A DNA stretch of 64,000 nucleotides from Trogon surrucura. Its lineage: Eukaryota > Chordata > Aves > Trogoniformes > Trogonidae. Below the pieces are notes generated by a model that was given only the letters and a program-made list of their open reading frames with translations, had not been told where the DNA came from and made no database searches. The stretch spans positions 372,001-436,000 of the forward strand of contig CM036643.1 of assembly GCA_020746105.1 (NCBI GenBank), read 5' to 3'. Below, piece after piece: positions 30,001 through 42,600 of the stretch; within the stretch, counting starts at the first letter, position 1; every line of letters starts with the position of its first letter. A program made the translations under genes and the position numbers.

Positions 30001-32469
30001 TCTCCAAAAGGCAGCAGGCCAGAGCCACCTCTGCAGTTTCTTTGGTTTTGGAAGATCATCTTCCCCTTCACACTCACTGCTGGTTTCTGAAGGGGTATCT
30101 AAGTTGTCTAACTGGGCCGTTGCATGCAGAGATGCCGACACGGTGGCACAGCGTCGTGTCAGTGGAGACGGACAAGTTCCCTGAGCCTTCCTGTGGCCGC
30201 AGGGAAAGACCTGCTTGGGATGCCCTATGGATCCAGAGGCTTTCCACATGGAAGAGCCACGCAGCCTCCAAAAACAGCAAAGTTTTGCCCTCTGACCACA
30301 CCCGAGTGATGCCAGGACGTTGGCGTGGGAGAGCCGCAGAGGCACTGCCCTTCCTGCAACTCCAGATCGGATCCCATCAAGCTCGTGGATGAGAGATCCA
30401 GATGGTTTCTCCTGTCCCTGGCCGAGCGCATCGCGCCGTCTGCGCTGCCATATAATGAATGCTCTTTGCCACTAGAATGCGGCTGCCCAAATCCTGCCTG
30501 TGGAGGAGCCGATGCCAGCAGTGACGTGAGGGCAGGGCCACCAGGACAACGTGGGCAGGGACGATCTGCCCCTTTTCTGCCCGTTTTCCACCTTTCTCAG
30601 CCTGGGTGCTGCAGCAGGACCCACTGTCGCTGCTGGGAGCAAGAGGGAATTAAAGGAAGAGCTGCTGGAAGATAAGGGGGCAGCTGGAGGAAGAGCTCCA
30701 GCATGAGGATGGATCCTCTGCTCCCGTGGGAGGGGAGCCAGCAGGCACAGCCGAGCCCTGCACCGCGCTGCCGATGCCACCATCGCCCATGGCCAGTGTA
30801 GCCCGTCCCACCACAGCTCCTGTGCCGGCGTTCGGGGATGGAAAAAGATTAATTGTTCTCAGATCTGTTCTTGGAAACAGGTGGGGTGGGGCGCAGACCC
30901 CGCTCTCCTGCCCATTGGTCCTCTGCATGAATGACGCTTCACTAGGGCACAGCTGGACACCGCCGGCCCGTCACTCTCACCCATCATCCCCCACCCGAGG
31001 GCTGGTGCCACCTGAACCCTTCAGCTTCTCCTTCAGCCTCCCCCCAAAGCTGTCCTTGGGTACTAAACAGGCTGTGACCCCGATTCAGGGCAGGGAGGCG
31101 ATGCCACCGGCACCCAGCCCCGCTTGGCAGAGCATCGCTGCCAGCGGCCACCTCCTGCATCCTCCTGCCACGCGCGGCAGCTCCGCCGCTGGCACCGTCC
31201 CCTCCCAGACGGCTCCGCGGAGCTGCTAAGCCTCAAAAATGTGCTCTTAATAAGCCAGCACCACTTAATGAAGACAACAGCTGCCCTATTAAATCAGAGG
31301 CGAGTCTTTCCTTGGGGACATCATGGAGGGACAGGAGTGGTGGCCCCAGAAGGGGATGCATGACCTGCTTGAGGGCATTTGGTTCATACTCAAGGTTTTG
31401 GCCGGCTTTGTTCCCCCCGTGCAGCACGAGGGCACAGCATCCCTCCTTGCCTGTCATGGGGAAGGCAGCAGAGAGGGAAAATCGCAGGGAAGAGCCTCAA
31501 AAGCCACTCCAGCACCTTGCTGGGACCATCCTCTGCCCGTTCCTCCCGGCACAGCTCTGCTGGCTGCAGCCCAGAGCTGCTCGGGGACCACGACCACCGA
31601 GATAGACCCCTTAAGGATTTGGGATTTTGGCTTGCAGCCCTGTGGTCGGTGGCACAGGGACGAGTCAGCCCTACTCTGCTGCAGGAGCAGAGCATGAGGC
31701 TGTCTGGGGAGGCAGGACTTGGGGCTCTGTCCCGTTTTATGGTGCCAAGAGATCCTCGGCCATCGTTCGCCTTCACCACATCCAACAGCCCCGATGTTTT
31801 ATAGGGGAGGGTCAAGGAGCAACAACAGCCAGCAATAAATACACCCCCTGCTCCCAGCCAGCTCCATCAGAGCCCAGCCAAAACCAACATTACTAAAGGC
31901 AAAAAGCCACCACGAGCCGCGCAGAAGCCCATGGCCTGGTCAGCGATGTGAGCGCTCAGCGCTTGTGCAGACTGCTCTGCCAGCGTGAGCGAGACTCAGA
32001 GGCAGCAAAGTTGAGGCTAAAGCAGTTCTGACCCCAAGGACTCGAACCCCACAAGCCCAAACCTTGCTTATTAGCAATCGCCTTGATTAGCACCGAGCAT
32101 CATCCAAGAGAGTTCATGGATGGGATTTATCCCCCTGCCCCAAGCACCACGCAGCTGAGTCCCTGAGCTGCAAAAAAGCTGCTGAAATAGAGAAAAACGC
32201 AAGCCCTGCCTTGGATTACTGCAGCCTGGGAGCGATGCTAAAGAGGAACTTGCCCTCCCGGGACATCTCCTGCTGCGCCGGGGCTGCGCGGGGATGCTGG
32301 CCCCTCGGAGCGGTGCCTTCCTCCAGAGACGGCCGGGCAGGGCTGCCACCATCCACCCCCCTATACAGTCAGTTTGGACGAAGTTCAAAGGAAACCTTTT
32401 CTGCTGGGTTAAAAAACCCCCCACCATGTGGTTCCATCAAAATCAAAACACTTCAGGAAAACCAGCGTT

Positions 32470-32700
32470 GATGCGACTGACATTGCTTATTAGGGGGCTG
32501 ACATGCTGGCGACGCGGCCTTTGAACAGCTGCGGAAGGAAATGCTTTTTTTGTCGGCATTCGAGAACAACGCGGTGGCAAATAGATTGTTTCAATTTAGC
32601 TCTTTGGATGTCGAGTTACAGAGCGAGCCCGTTTCGGGTTTCGTGACGAGGCAGCAATGGGAACGAAACTGCTTGTGGCATTTCCCTTCCCAGGGCGATC
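32470..32700. promoter_or_regulatory. Possible conserved non-coding element
   Basis: A non-repetitive block of balanced composition with GCTTATTAGG, TTGAACAGCTG (an E-box core), AGATTGTTTCAATTTAG and ATTGTTT (SOX-like). It contrasts with its GC-rich surroundings. There is no coding support. Call based on texture only. Confidence 0.2.
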
Positions 32701-35441
32701 GCAGAGGGGGTTCCTGTGCTCGCGGGATGCTCCTTCACACGAGAGCATCCCTGAACCACACCCGCCACAACCAGGAGGGAGCAAGTTTGGGTTTTTCTTC
32801 CTCTCCTCCTAGTTTAATGGGGAAAAATTACTCCAAACTGGCCAAATCCCAGAACATTGGGTGGGATTTCTTCAGTCCAAGCACCTAATGAGCTGCAGCA
32901 GACACCCTGATCAAGGGACCGGTCTGCTCATGGCTGCATCGCTGCGGCAGCGCACGGGGGATGTCAGTGGTCCCCGGCAGGGTGGGAATGGGGGGGCTGG
33001 CTGGTGCCCAGATCTTTGCCCCCTCCCCACACATACGGAGCTCTGGGAGCTGCCGGAGTGGGACCACATGCTGCTGCCCCGCCTGGGCTCAGCGAGGGTC
33101 CTGGAAGCGGGATTGTGCACATGTGCTTTAGCTTAGACCGGCAATGAAATTGCCTGTGGCACCAGGGGAAAAAAAGAAAAACAACAAACAAAACAAAAAA
33201 CCACATCACACCAGTAAAACACACACCAGTCCCGAGCTGCACCTCCTGTGACGGGCACCCAGCACGGGGCCCCTGGACCCTCCCTCCTCTCGGCATCTCC
33301 CGTCTCTGCCAGGCTCAGCCCTGTGGGGCACGGCGAGATGCTCTGCGGGCAGGGGCTGACACCGACAGGCTGCCGACGGCTTTTCGTGACCCCCACCCTG
33401 CTCCCCAAGCCCACCCCTGTGTGGGCACAGCGCGGCTCAGCGCATCCAGGATGGGGCTCTCCCGGGGTAGGAAGGTGCCAAACACCGCCACGCTGGGGCC
33501 AGCCCTGGGGACGCCTGCTCTGGCCACGCTACCGGCCGGGCTGGCTTTAGGGCCCTGGACCTCAAAAAAGAGGATGTTGCAAATCTTAGATCCTCTCTCG
33601 CAGTCCCCCAGAGGTGGAAATCGCTCCCCAAGCCTGGCAGGGCCACCGGGGAGCAGCCCTAGGAGGGACCTTTCGCTGGGAGATGTGGGAGCGGAGAGCT
33701 GTGATTCACGGCTGCGCCGTGGGAGGGCACCCAGTGCAGCAGCAGCCAGGCCTGACCCAGCACCTCGCACCCAGCACCCCCACCCAGCCCTCCCTCGGCA
33801 CGGGCACCCCGCGATGCCATCTTCCAGGGAGAGGGGATGGTGCCAGGACCTGCATGTCCCCCCCCTTCCCAGACTGTGTCGCAGCTTCTCTTATTTACAT
33901 GCCAGGGGTGCTGGGCTCTCCCCTTGCAAATCCCGGGGCTGTGCACCCCAGGAGGAGCCTTGCTCCGGGGCCGCATCCTGCCATGAAGTAGCTCCAGCCC
34001 CGCACAGACTGATGGCAACGCGGGATGGACAGGCCGGCATCCCCTGGCGCTGGGATGCGCTGGACCTCCTGGGCTCCTGCCTCCGGGAGCTGGACCAGCA
34101 GCAAGAAAGCACTTCGAGATCCAGCACTATGTAAAAAACTTGAGATGTAAAATCAGGGAAGTCTCGCGTCCCTCTGACCCAGCCCTGGAGCTGCTGGGGC
34201 TGGAGGCACGGGATGAGCCCGCAGCCTCCTGCCAGCTCGGTGGTGACACTGAGGATGCTCACGCCGGGGCATTGGCAGAGCCCTGAGCAAATCTCAGGCG
34301 CAGCATCGCTGGCTCTGCTTTGCAACCCGGAGTCAGTGCCGAAGCGTCTGGACCAAAGGCCCAGTTAAAACCACCAGCAAACAAAACCACTAAAAAATCC
34401 AAAGCCAAGTGCTCAAGCCTGCTAAAATTTTGCAGAAAGACATCTCCCTCCTTCCTTGATTTCTCTGCACAGCATCCTGGCTGCTTCTGCCATTACATCT
34501 AGCAACACCCGCAAACACGAGAGTCTGAACGTGGGATCCACGGATGATCCTGGCTTCAGACCTGGGACTTCAGCACATCCAGGACTCACACGTCGCTTCC
34601 GACAGCGTTGGTCCCTTCTCCCCGCTGCGATAAACCATGCCCTCGACCCAGCGCCTAATTGGGGATTGGCTCCCGAAGCAACAATAGGATTTAAATCAGT
34701 GCTAGCTACAAGCTACCATATATGTGCAATAAAGACATACGAGGTCTAGGTTGTTTTTTTTAAAGCCTTCGTTACAGACCGCAGCAAGAGTGGGAAATTC
34801 CCTCCCTCGACTCCGGGCTGAAATTCGCCTCCCAGCCCCAGCGAAGCTCTGGGTATGGTTACAAGAGCTCAGTGGCGGCCCAAAGCTGGCGGCTGGACCC
34901 GGGAGAAGGTGACGGGGTTGCAGATGCAGACAGAGCCCAGCCGTAGATCCTTCCGTTTCTTAAACTAATATTTAGACAGGACGCATTTGCACCCCCCGCC
35001 TCCCCTCCCCGCTCCTGTGAACAAACTGCACCCTGAGCCGTCCTGAGCCGTGTTTGTGTTCCTGCGTGACGGGACGGTCTCCAAGTATGAAGCAAACTCC
35101 TCCGGCAGCCGCAAAGGCCGCTCCGGCACCGGGCGGGCCGGGGGCTGCTCCCGCCTCTGTGTCCCCCGCACCGCCCAGCCGCGCTCCGCATCCTCCGCGG
35201 AAGCCCGAAGGACGCGGTTCTGCCCCGTTCGCGGGGTGACAGCATCCCCCCACCGGGCTCGCTCCCAGCCGGGGGGGAAATAAAGAAGCGGCGAAGCCCA
35301 GAAGCGGGCACGGCGGGGCCGGGGGCTGCTCCCCCGCCTCTGCCGGGGGGAACGCGGCTCTCCCGGAGCCGCCCCCGCAGCGGAGCCCCGCAGGTGCCCG
35401 GGGCCGCCGCTCCCGAGCCGGGCAGCGGGGCCGCCCGCGGC

Positions 35442-35451
35442 GCTTACCTGG
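35442..35451 (-). other. Splice donor of a putative non-coding first exon
   Basis: On the minus strand CCAG|GTAAGCG has its last exon base at 35448. It matches the donor consensus at eight positions around the junction and sits inside the CpG island. The start of the exon to its right (transcription start) cannot be placed. Confidence 0.5.
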
Positions 35452-35592
35452 AGCGGGGCCGGGGCGCAGCGCTCAGCGGCGGCTCCGCGCCGGGGCCGGG
35501 ACACGCGTGGGGCCGGGGGCCGCCATGGGCGAGAGGCGGAGCGGCGCGGGGCTGGCTCGGCTCGGCGCGGCTGGAGCGCGGCTCGGCACGGC

Positions 35593-35611
35593 GGGGAGGG
35601 GTGGGGGGGGG
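35593..35611 (+). other. G-quadruplex-type motif in the CpG island
   Basis: GGGG-A-GGGG-T followed by nine G: enough G runs with one-base loops to form a very stable quadruplex on the plus strand, in the presumed promoter. Confidence 0.6.
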
Positions 35612-35919
35612 CTCGGCCACCGCCTCCTCCCCGCGGCGGGGGGCGGGTTTGGAGCCGGCCGGTTCCCCCGCCCCGCCCGGGCCCGCCCCCGCCCGGTGCC
35701 GACCCGGGCTGCGCGGAAGGGTTGCCGCCGGTGCCGTCCAGCCTCAAGCGGTGCCGGAGACCGGGGCCGTGCCGTGGCCCCCCCCTGCAGCCAGGAGCGA
35801 CCCCCGCTCCCCCGGACGGAGGCACCGGCCGCCTCTCGCCGCGGAGCCCGGCCCCTCCCCGACCCGCCGCCGCCAGACCCTCCGGGGCTGCCCTGGGGCT
35901 GCCGGTTCCGAGTCCCCGC

Positions 35920-36115
35920 TCTCCCCAGTTCCCTTCCCGCAGAGCCCCCCGGTCCTGCTCCCCCAGTCCTCTGTCCCCGGGAGCCCGGTGAGCAGAGCCC
36001 GGTCCTGCTCCCTGCACCATCCCGCTCCCTCGGATCCCCGAGCCCGGTCCTGCCCCCGCACCTCCCCGCTCCCCCAGTTCTCTGCCCGCGGCCCCCTCGG
36101 TGCTGCCCCTGGCCC
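35920..36115. repeat. C-rich imperfect tandem repeat
   Basis: Units of about 40-50 bp built around AGCCCGGTCCTGCTCCC and CCCCAGTTCTCTGCCC recur three to four times with differences. A GC-rich minisatellite-like array at the right edge of the CpG island. Confidence 0.45.
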
Positions 36116-36623
36116 GGTGGGAGGCGATTTATGCCAATCGGGGGCTCCCACCCGCCGGGAAGGCACCGACCGGCCCGGTCCCGGTGCCCAGATCTCCCTG
36201 GGCAGCGGCACCCAAACCCCCCCGGCCGCAGGGCTCATGCCCGCCGCGTCAATCGAGGGCATCATGTAAGTCACGTCTCAACCGGGCCCCGGCAGGGACA
36301 TGCCGGGGGTGTCAGGGGCTTTGTGGCGCGGTAATCTCCAGCTTTTCATCAGGGCTTTTCCCATGCCGGCTCTGCACACCGAGGACACGCAGAGAGGTCG
36401 GGCACGGGTCCGGCTGAGCAACACGGGGAACGGGTTGTCGGTGACCAGGGGTGTTCACGCACTTTCTGTGAGAGAATTAAAGTGTGAGACGTGGTGCCCG
36501 CTTGGTGCCAGGTAACGTCCCGGCTCCGGCTGGGCGCAGCAATGAACCTGGGTGCACAACTCCACAGCTCCCAGCCTCTCTGGATGAGTTCCTCGCTTTG
36601 CTGGAGATGTTTGAAGTCCGGAT

Positions 36624-36627
36624 CAAA

Positions 36628-36660
<33 letters not shown>

Positions 36661-36665
36661 AAAAG
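36624..36665 (+). repeat. Poly-A tract
   Basis: Twenty-two A followed by GAAAGAAAAGAAAAAAAA. It could be the tail of an old retrotransposed sequence; no insert or target-site duplication was recognised. Confidence 0.85.
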
Positions 36666-39600
36666 GTGCACTCAGGTAAACCGAAACTTTGTGGTTTATG
36701 TTGGTCAAAGCTAAAAATCCCAGAAAAGCATCACATTCCCCCAAGAGCCCCTGCCTACATCACACTTTGTCAGTTATAAACTAAAGCTCTCCATGCGCAA
36801 AGGGCTTTATCTTTCAGTTGCATCACTTTACCTCACCCCAAAGGTTTATTTTCTTTGGCAACTTCTCGGTTTGCAGAAGAGAAAGAAAGAGTTTGGAGCT
36901 GCCCAGAGACAACCGTCTTTCCCAGCCTTGGCACACAAATGTATAACGGGTCCCTACAATTTGTCCTGGGAACGCAAAGCTCGGGCAGGGTTGGGGACAG
37001 TGAAGGACTGGGGTGACAAACATCCCAGCTCCTGTTCCCAGCCCCAGCCACAGTGATGCTCTAATATGGCAAAGTTGGGAGAAGCTATTTTTAATAAATA
37101 AATCCAGGTCAGCTCTACAGAGAGCAATGTCAAGGAATTTAAATCCCACAAGAAAGAACTTTTCATTTAAGGCAAAAATCTGGGACTCTGCACGCCTGAC
37201 ATGCTGCCGTCCCCCAGCCTAACCAGGACCAGAGGGGTCCTTCTGGTTGCCTCATGGTGGTCCTGCTTAGGGGGGGGATCAAAACCCTCGGTGGGAAGGG
37301 TCCTGGCAGCACCCATGGCTGATGCCTGAGGACCTCGCGGCCTTGGCAAGGATGCTCAAGAAGGACTTCTTGTGGGTTTGGTTAGAAATAAGATGGCTCT
37401 TGCTGTTCTTTGCCTTGACATCATTAGTCTTCAGAGTTAACAGCCAGCTTGTGGCTGCTGACAGCCACCACCTCTCTGTGCTCTTGCTGCAGCCTCTTTG
37501 TAAGCACCAGTGGATGCTGTGGTACCAGGTTTAGAGCCGGGCTAAGCTTTCTAGTGCGGGAAACTTCAATAGGTGTGGACAGACATCACCACAGAGCTCG
37601 GCTTAATGATTTCTGTCCATCGTGCAGAAACACTTCAGTGAAGCCCTCCCTTTCTCCAGCTCCCCAAAAGTGGCATCGGGGGTTTTTTTTGTGGCAGGTT
37701 TTGGGAGAAACATGATCTGCGTTTTCCGTTACATCGAAGGGGTGCAGGTCGGGGCAGGCGGCGTGTGCCGGCCAGGGCGAGGGGGAGGCAGGCACGTGTG
37801 TCCCAGCTGGGGCACCCCAGGCACCTCGCCCTGGGCTGGGAAGGTTTCAGCTTTCCCGGAAACCACCACGAATTTCACAGAACAAGCAAACAAACAAAGA
37901 TCCCCAAATCAGAATAGTTCCGACTGGAAATATGGTGAAAGAGAAATCTTGTTTATACCGGAAAAGCACCAGGAAGAAAACAAAGAATGAAGTTACTTGA
38001 CCAACAGGTGGGTTTGGGAACAGATTAAAACCAAACTAAACTGCCACCATCTGCTGGGGATGGTGGGTCCTGGGTCTGATCCAGACTGCGGCTGCTCCAG
38101 TACAGGTCAGACCTGCCACCCTCAGAACAGGACCCTGTCCCCAGCAGACGGTGGGAGTTTAGTTCCCATCCCTTGGGACAGTTTTGGGGCTGAATCTGGG
38201 CAGTACGGGACCCACTGCTCAAGGAGGAGACCGGCACGTTGAGTAGTGCTGGTGCTCTGGTCAACAAGCAATACCTCTGTTTAGATTCAATCAACCTAAA
38301 GAAAAAAGAAGAAGAAAAAAATCCAAATGGGGTGAAACAGCACCACAGACCACCTCTGCCTCCAGAAGTCCTCCGGCCTCGGCAGCAGGGATGGAACAGC
38401 CTGGAGCAGGGAGGAAGGATCCCAGCCCCAGCAGCGGGGCTGGAGCCGAGCAGGGAATACAACCCAGATGTGCCTGCTTCCATCCAGCTGCGCCCCTCCG
38501 GGACCTCTCCGGCAGGACTGCGACACGAAGGCATTTTCAGGCCTCCTCCACACATCTCCAGTGCGGAGCTGGGAGGACGCTCAACAGCCTTTGTCTCCCT
38601 AGCTCAGGATCCTGCCCAGTGGGACCAGCGCCAGGGGTGTCCGAGCAGGACGTGGGGCAGGCGCACGTCGTCGTGGTGGCTCGTCCCCGACGCGGCGCGC
38701 TGAGCAGACGGCTCCACTCCCCCACTGCCGGCAGCTGAGAACACTCACAAGTCGCTGCACGCAGTGACTCCTCCTCGGCAGCAAATTCTGAGCAGTGGCA
38801 CCTGGGGGCTCGACGGGGCGGCAGGCAGGGAGACCACTGGTCCCCAGCTGTGCCACCCACCTTGGAGCAACTTTGGGGCCATGCTGCTGGTGGAGCATCT
38901 TGTATGTGGGCTGCCTTGCTTGTTCTAGTCCAGAGGAGCAGGATGAGCTCTGGAACATACCTAAACATCAATCACTAGACACCCTCTAAACAGTGTCAAA
39001 CAGGCAGATGCAAACTGGAATGGAGATAGCCTCCCAGTGCTCCCCATCTTACCCGAATCCCGAGTCCCAGCACCCAAGCAGAGCTTCCCTGTTGGAAATC
39101 AGGATGCTGCATTGCAACGTGAGCGCTGGAGATGCCGAAGGGACACAAAAAAGGCAAAGTCAGCATCAGGAGGGGTGTAGGTTCCCCTTCCAGAGCAAGT
39201 CGTGCTGGCACAGACCTGTGAAAACGCAGCTGAAGAGCTCTGCAGAGGCTGCTCTTGGCATTGGGTGTTCAGGGAGGCAACGGCCATGGGAAGTGGAGAG
39301 ACGGGAGGTCTGGAGAGGAGAGGCTCAGCGCTCCTTTCATAGTTGGCTCATTCCTTCTCTTGTCTTCCTAGTGTTTGTTTTTGCAAGTATTAATATGTTG
39401 GGACTGTTTGCTATAGCGCACGTCGGGGTCTGGAGGGTTTTGCTGGGGGTCTGGGATCTGAGTGACCTTGCCCTGCCAGGAGACCTTCCCAGGAATGGTC
39501 CCATAACGTGGTCCATGGTTGCCATGGGTCCCCAGGTGCTGCTGCTCTTTTCTCTGAAATAAGGAGGCTTCACCTTGACGCTCCTGGCTGCTCTGTGAGG

Positions 39601-42600
39601 CAGCATCGCACGACGCCCTCCTGCTCTGCAACCCGCAGAAGGCAACAGCTGTCCTGCCAAAACCCCAGTAGCTGCTAAACAAACAATTTAATGCAAACCA
39701 GCCTCAACGGAACAGGAGCAAACGTGCCCGAGAAAGCGTCGAAGCCATTAGTGAGCCACAGCGAAAGCACATGATGTTGCAAAGGCTTCGCAGTGCGCTC
39801 GGGAAGCACAGCCCGGCACAATTTGCATCTTTAGCTTTAACTAACGTTTTCCTAATGACGTGCGTAACACGGTGAAGCGAGACAGTTTCCACCCATCTTG
39901 CAGCGTTTGCTAAGAACCCAAATGTCAGCTTGGACAGCTGTCCCTGCAGCCAGCCCGGCTGGATCTCGCAAGGTTGGTGCCAGCACCTTCTGCATCAAAC
40001 CACGAGGCAGCGAAACCCAGAGTGTGACGGGGAGCCTCTGCCTTGCGGAGGAGGTTTCAGAGTTGCTCGTATTTGGTTTGGCTGCCTCCCCTTGACCAGC
40101 CAAGCTACCCTTGATCCATCAGAGGTTTAAATCATCCCCAGGCTGCTGGCTAGCAGGCTGACAGCTACCTGCGAGCGGAGCCTGGAGGCTTCCCTTCGCT
40201 TTTCCAATATTTCCTGGCTGTAGCTGCAAAAGAAGCCTGAGCAGGACACACAGCTGGGTACCTGAAAGGGATGCCCACCAGGGCTGTGCCAGGATTGAGG
40301 AGAGATGTTAATAAAACGGCTGCCTGTGGCAGCACAGACTGGGAAGCTTTCAGAGCTGCCTTTGCTGCCCCGAGCAGGGTTACCCGAGCAGACCTTCATG
40401 CTGGAGGTGGGGAGTGACAAGCAGGAGCAGCACCCCATCGGTCTGCCCACTCCAAAGGGTGGAGGCTTGCGAAAAAGGCAGAAATTCCCCCCAAATGAGA
40501 GATTTGGCAGGGGAAAGCTGCTGAGCGAGCCTGCTCCCAGGCTTGGGGCCAAACCCATGTGCCACAGATCCCCCACCCTGGTCCCACGTGGCACCCACAG
40601 CCCGGCTGGAGAACCCGGGTACCGGACACTGTGCAGTGACACCTTGGATGTCTTCCTCATGGAGACATCGTAAAAAAAGGCATTAACAGCCCCCGATTCC
40701 CTCATCGTTCGACACAGAGAGGGATGTGCTGCAGGTTGATGTCACTCTGGGCTACCTCTCGCAGCCTCGCTCGCCCCACCGGCCCGTTGGGAGATGACGG
40801 AGTCCAGAGACGTGATCTACAGCAGGAGGAACCACTGGGATGGAGTGAAAAATTGGAACGAGCCGGAAAATACATGGTACGTAATGTCACACACCAAATC
40901 CACTACGAACAAGTGTCCATAAACACCGAGGGGGAAAACCTAAGCAATTAAGTCATTTTAAATGTCAAATAGCTCATGGACCCCACATCTGGACATGACA
41001 GATGAACAAAAACATAGACATTAAAAATTCCTGAAAACTAACAAAGGAACAATGATTAATTTCTCTCTGTTCCAGGGCAATCGCATTATATACACACGAA
41101 GGAGTCATAAAAATTCCAGGATGACGGAACCAAATCCTTACAGAACTCCATAGATAAAATACAACCATACTGGAAGGAGCTGGAATGAAGGAGCGTGCTT
41201 AGGGCTGGCTCCTATAGATCACGGTGGATAAAACACCTTCCCCGGAGGATGCGACTGCAAGATTACACCCGGTGGAAGTGCTGGTGAACATGAATTTGGT
41301 GACCCTGCTTGAGATGGGATGAATCCTTCTCGCATGTGAGACAAGTCGGGGCATCGCCCCTTGTAAAACCCAAGGACCACGTAGGAAAGGGGTTGAGGAT
41401 GAGGATGCATCAGGAGTGGCACAAGCCACGAAGGAAACAGGTAAAGAGGTCAGCATCCTTGCCCTGTTACGGCCAATTTAATGCTCCTACTGAGCCCCAG
41501 GTGCCGGAGCTGAGCGGTTTGGAATGCAAGAAAACGAAGGGATAAAGTCAAATCATTTCAGTCCAAGAGGGAGGCTTCTTTCCTCATTTGAGAGAAAGAT
41601 ATTCCAAACCAAAACCACAAAGAAAATATCATTAAAAGAGGCCGCAGCGTTGCTCGGTGACTGCTCATTGGGTTTTTGTGGGATGTTTTTCATCAGAAAC
41701 GGCTGCATAGTCTGCAAAATTAATTAAGGAGGGTGCTGAACGGTGCCAGCGGCAGAGGTTAGAGGCTGCCCCCATGAGCTGCAGACCCCGTAGGAGGAGA
41801 ACAGTCCTGAGAGCAATGAACACCCACCTCAGCTCTGCAGAGACGGTCCCCCGGGCAGCCACGGAGCGGCAACAGCCAGAGATCGGGGTCCCTACACCCA
41901 CCCCGGCTCCGGGCGAGCCGCATCCCCTGCGCTGCCTTGCTGGCCACGTCCCGAGTAATCCCATCCTTGCCAGAGGCTGCAGCCCGGCTCCGAGCTTGCT
42001 CATAATTCATTCTCTGCCGCTCGGCAGCCCGGAGCGGTGAACCCGGCCGACGGGGACGTCGTTCCCTTATCCTAATGGGCCGTGAAACTTCAGCACGCTC
42101 GGGGTACCTGGAGTCCTGTCTGGGAAAAGATATGGGAAAAAATAAAATAAAATAGATGTGGGGCTAGTGGCGAAATGGTGTGAAACAGCTCGGGGAAACG
42201 GCAAAACACACCCCAGCACGAGAGGGGTGAAACAGGAGCGGGGGCACCGGTCTTGCCCAAGGTGCTGGGGGCTGGCGAGGGCAGCAGAGATGCTTCACCC
42301 CAAAATGTCCCCGTGTCCCCGCCTGGCTCTGGCAGGCGATGGCAGCAGCCCTGCCTTGCGTCTTCCCCGTCCCAGTCCCCCGACTTCCCGGCCAGGAGAG
42401 GTGTGCCGGGCGAGAGCCATGGCAACTCTTACACAGAGTGTCAACAAAAATCAGCAAAATAACGACTTTCTCATTGAAATCTCCAGGGAGGGAGAAAGGC
42501 TCGGGGCCAGAGCTGCCTGCCATAAAACAGGCTTTAATGTTCTTCTAGCGGATGCTGAAGCGGAACCAGGGAGAGAGCCTGCTCCAGCTCAGTCACGTCC

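Larger units (their letters stand above)
21073..35447 (-). other. Putative NRTN first intron (inferred)
   Basis: No coding exon is recognised in this 14.4-kb stretch. It starts at the strong NRTN leader acceptor, and a consensus minus-strand donor is found at 35448/35447 in a CpG island. Contents: CpG block 22.4-23.1 kb; enhancer-like block 22.17-22.40 kb; two CR1 fragments; many A or T runs. The exon-to-exon link is inferred from strand and consensus only; another exon could lie between. Confidence 0.4.
35080..36290 (-). promoter_or_regulatory. Strong CpG island, probable promoter of a minus-strand gene (likely NRTN)
   Basis: The densest CpG/GC stretch in the window, rich in GGGGCGG/CCGCCCC (SP1-type) boxes and lacking a TATA box. 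A consensus donor CAG|GTAAGC points left at 35448. The next good minus-strand acceptor tied to a gene is that of NRTN. A CCAAT occurs on the plus strand near 36134. A divergent plus-strand promoter is also possible, since in human the DUS3L gene lies head-to-head with NRTN, but no DUS3L exon was found. Confidence 0.6.

Noticed and set aside
34965..36020. Minus-strand open frame of 351 codons in the CpG island
   Set aside because: Gly/Pro/Arg/Ala-rich translation typical of CpG islands; a consensus donor lies in its middle, so the exon is more likely non-coding.
35394..36334. Plus-strand open frames of 275-291 codons in the same CpG island
   Set aside because: Same composition effect, in two overlapping frames at once, with no domain.
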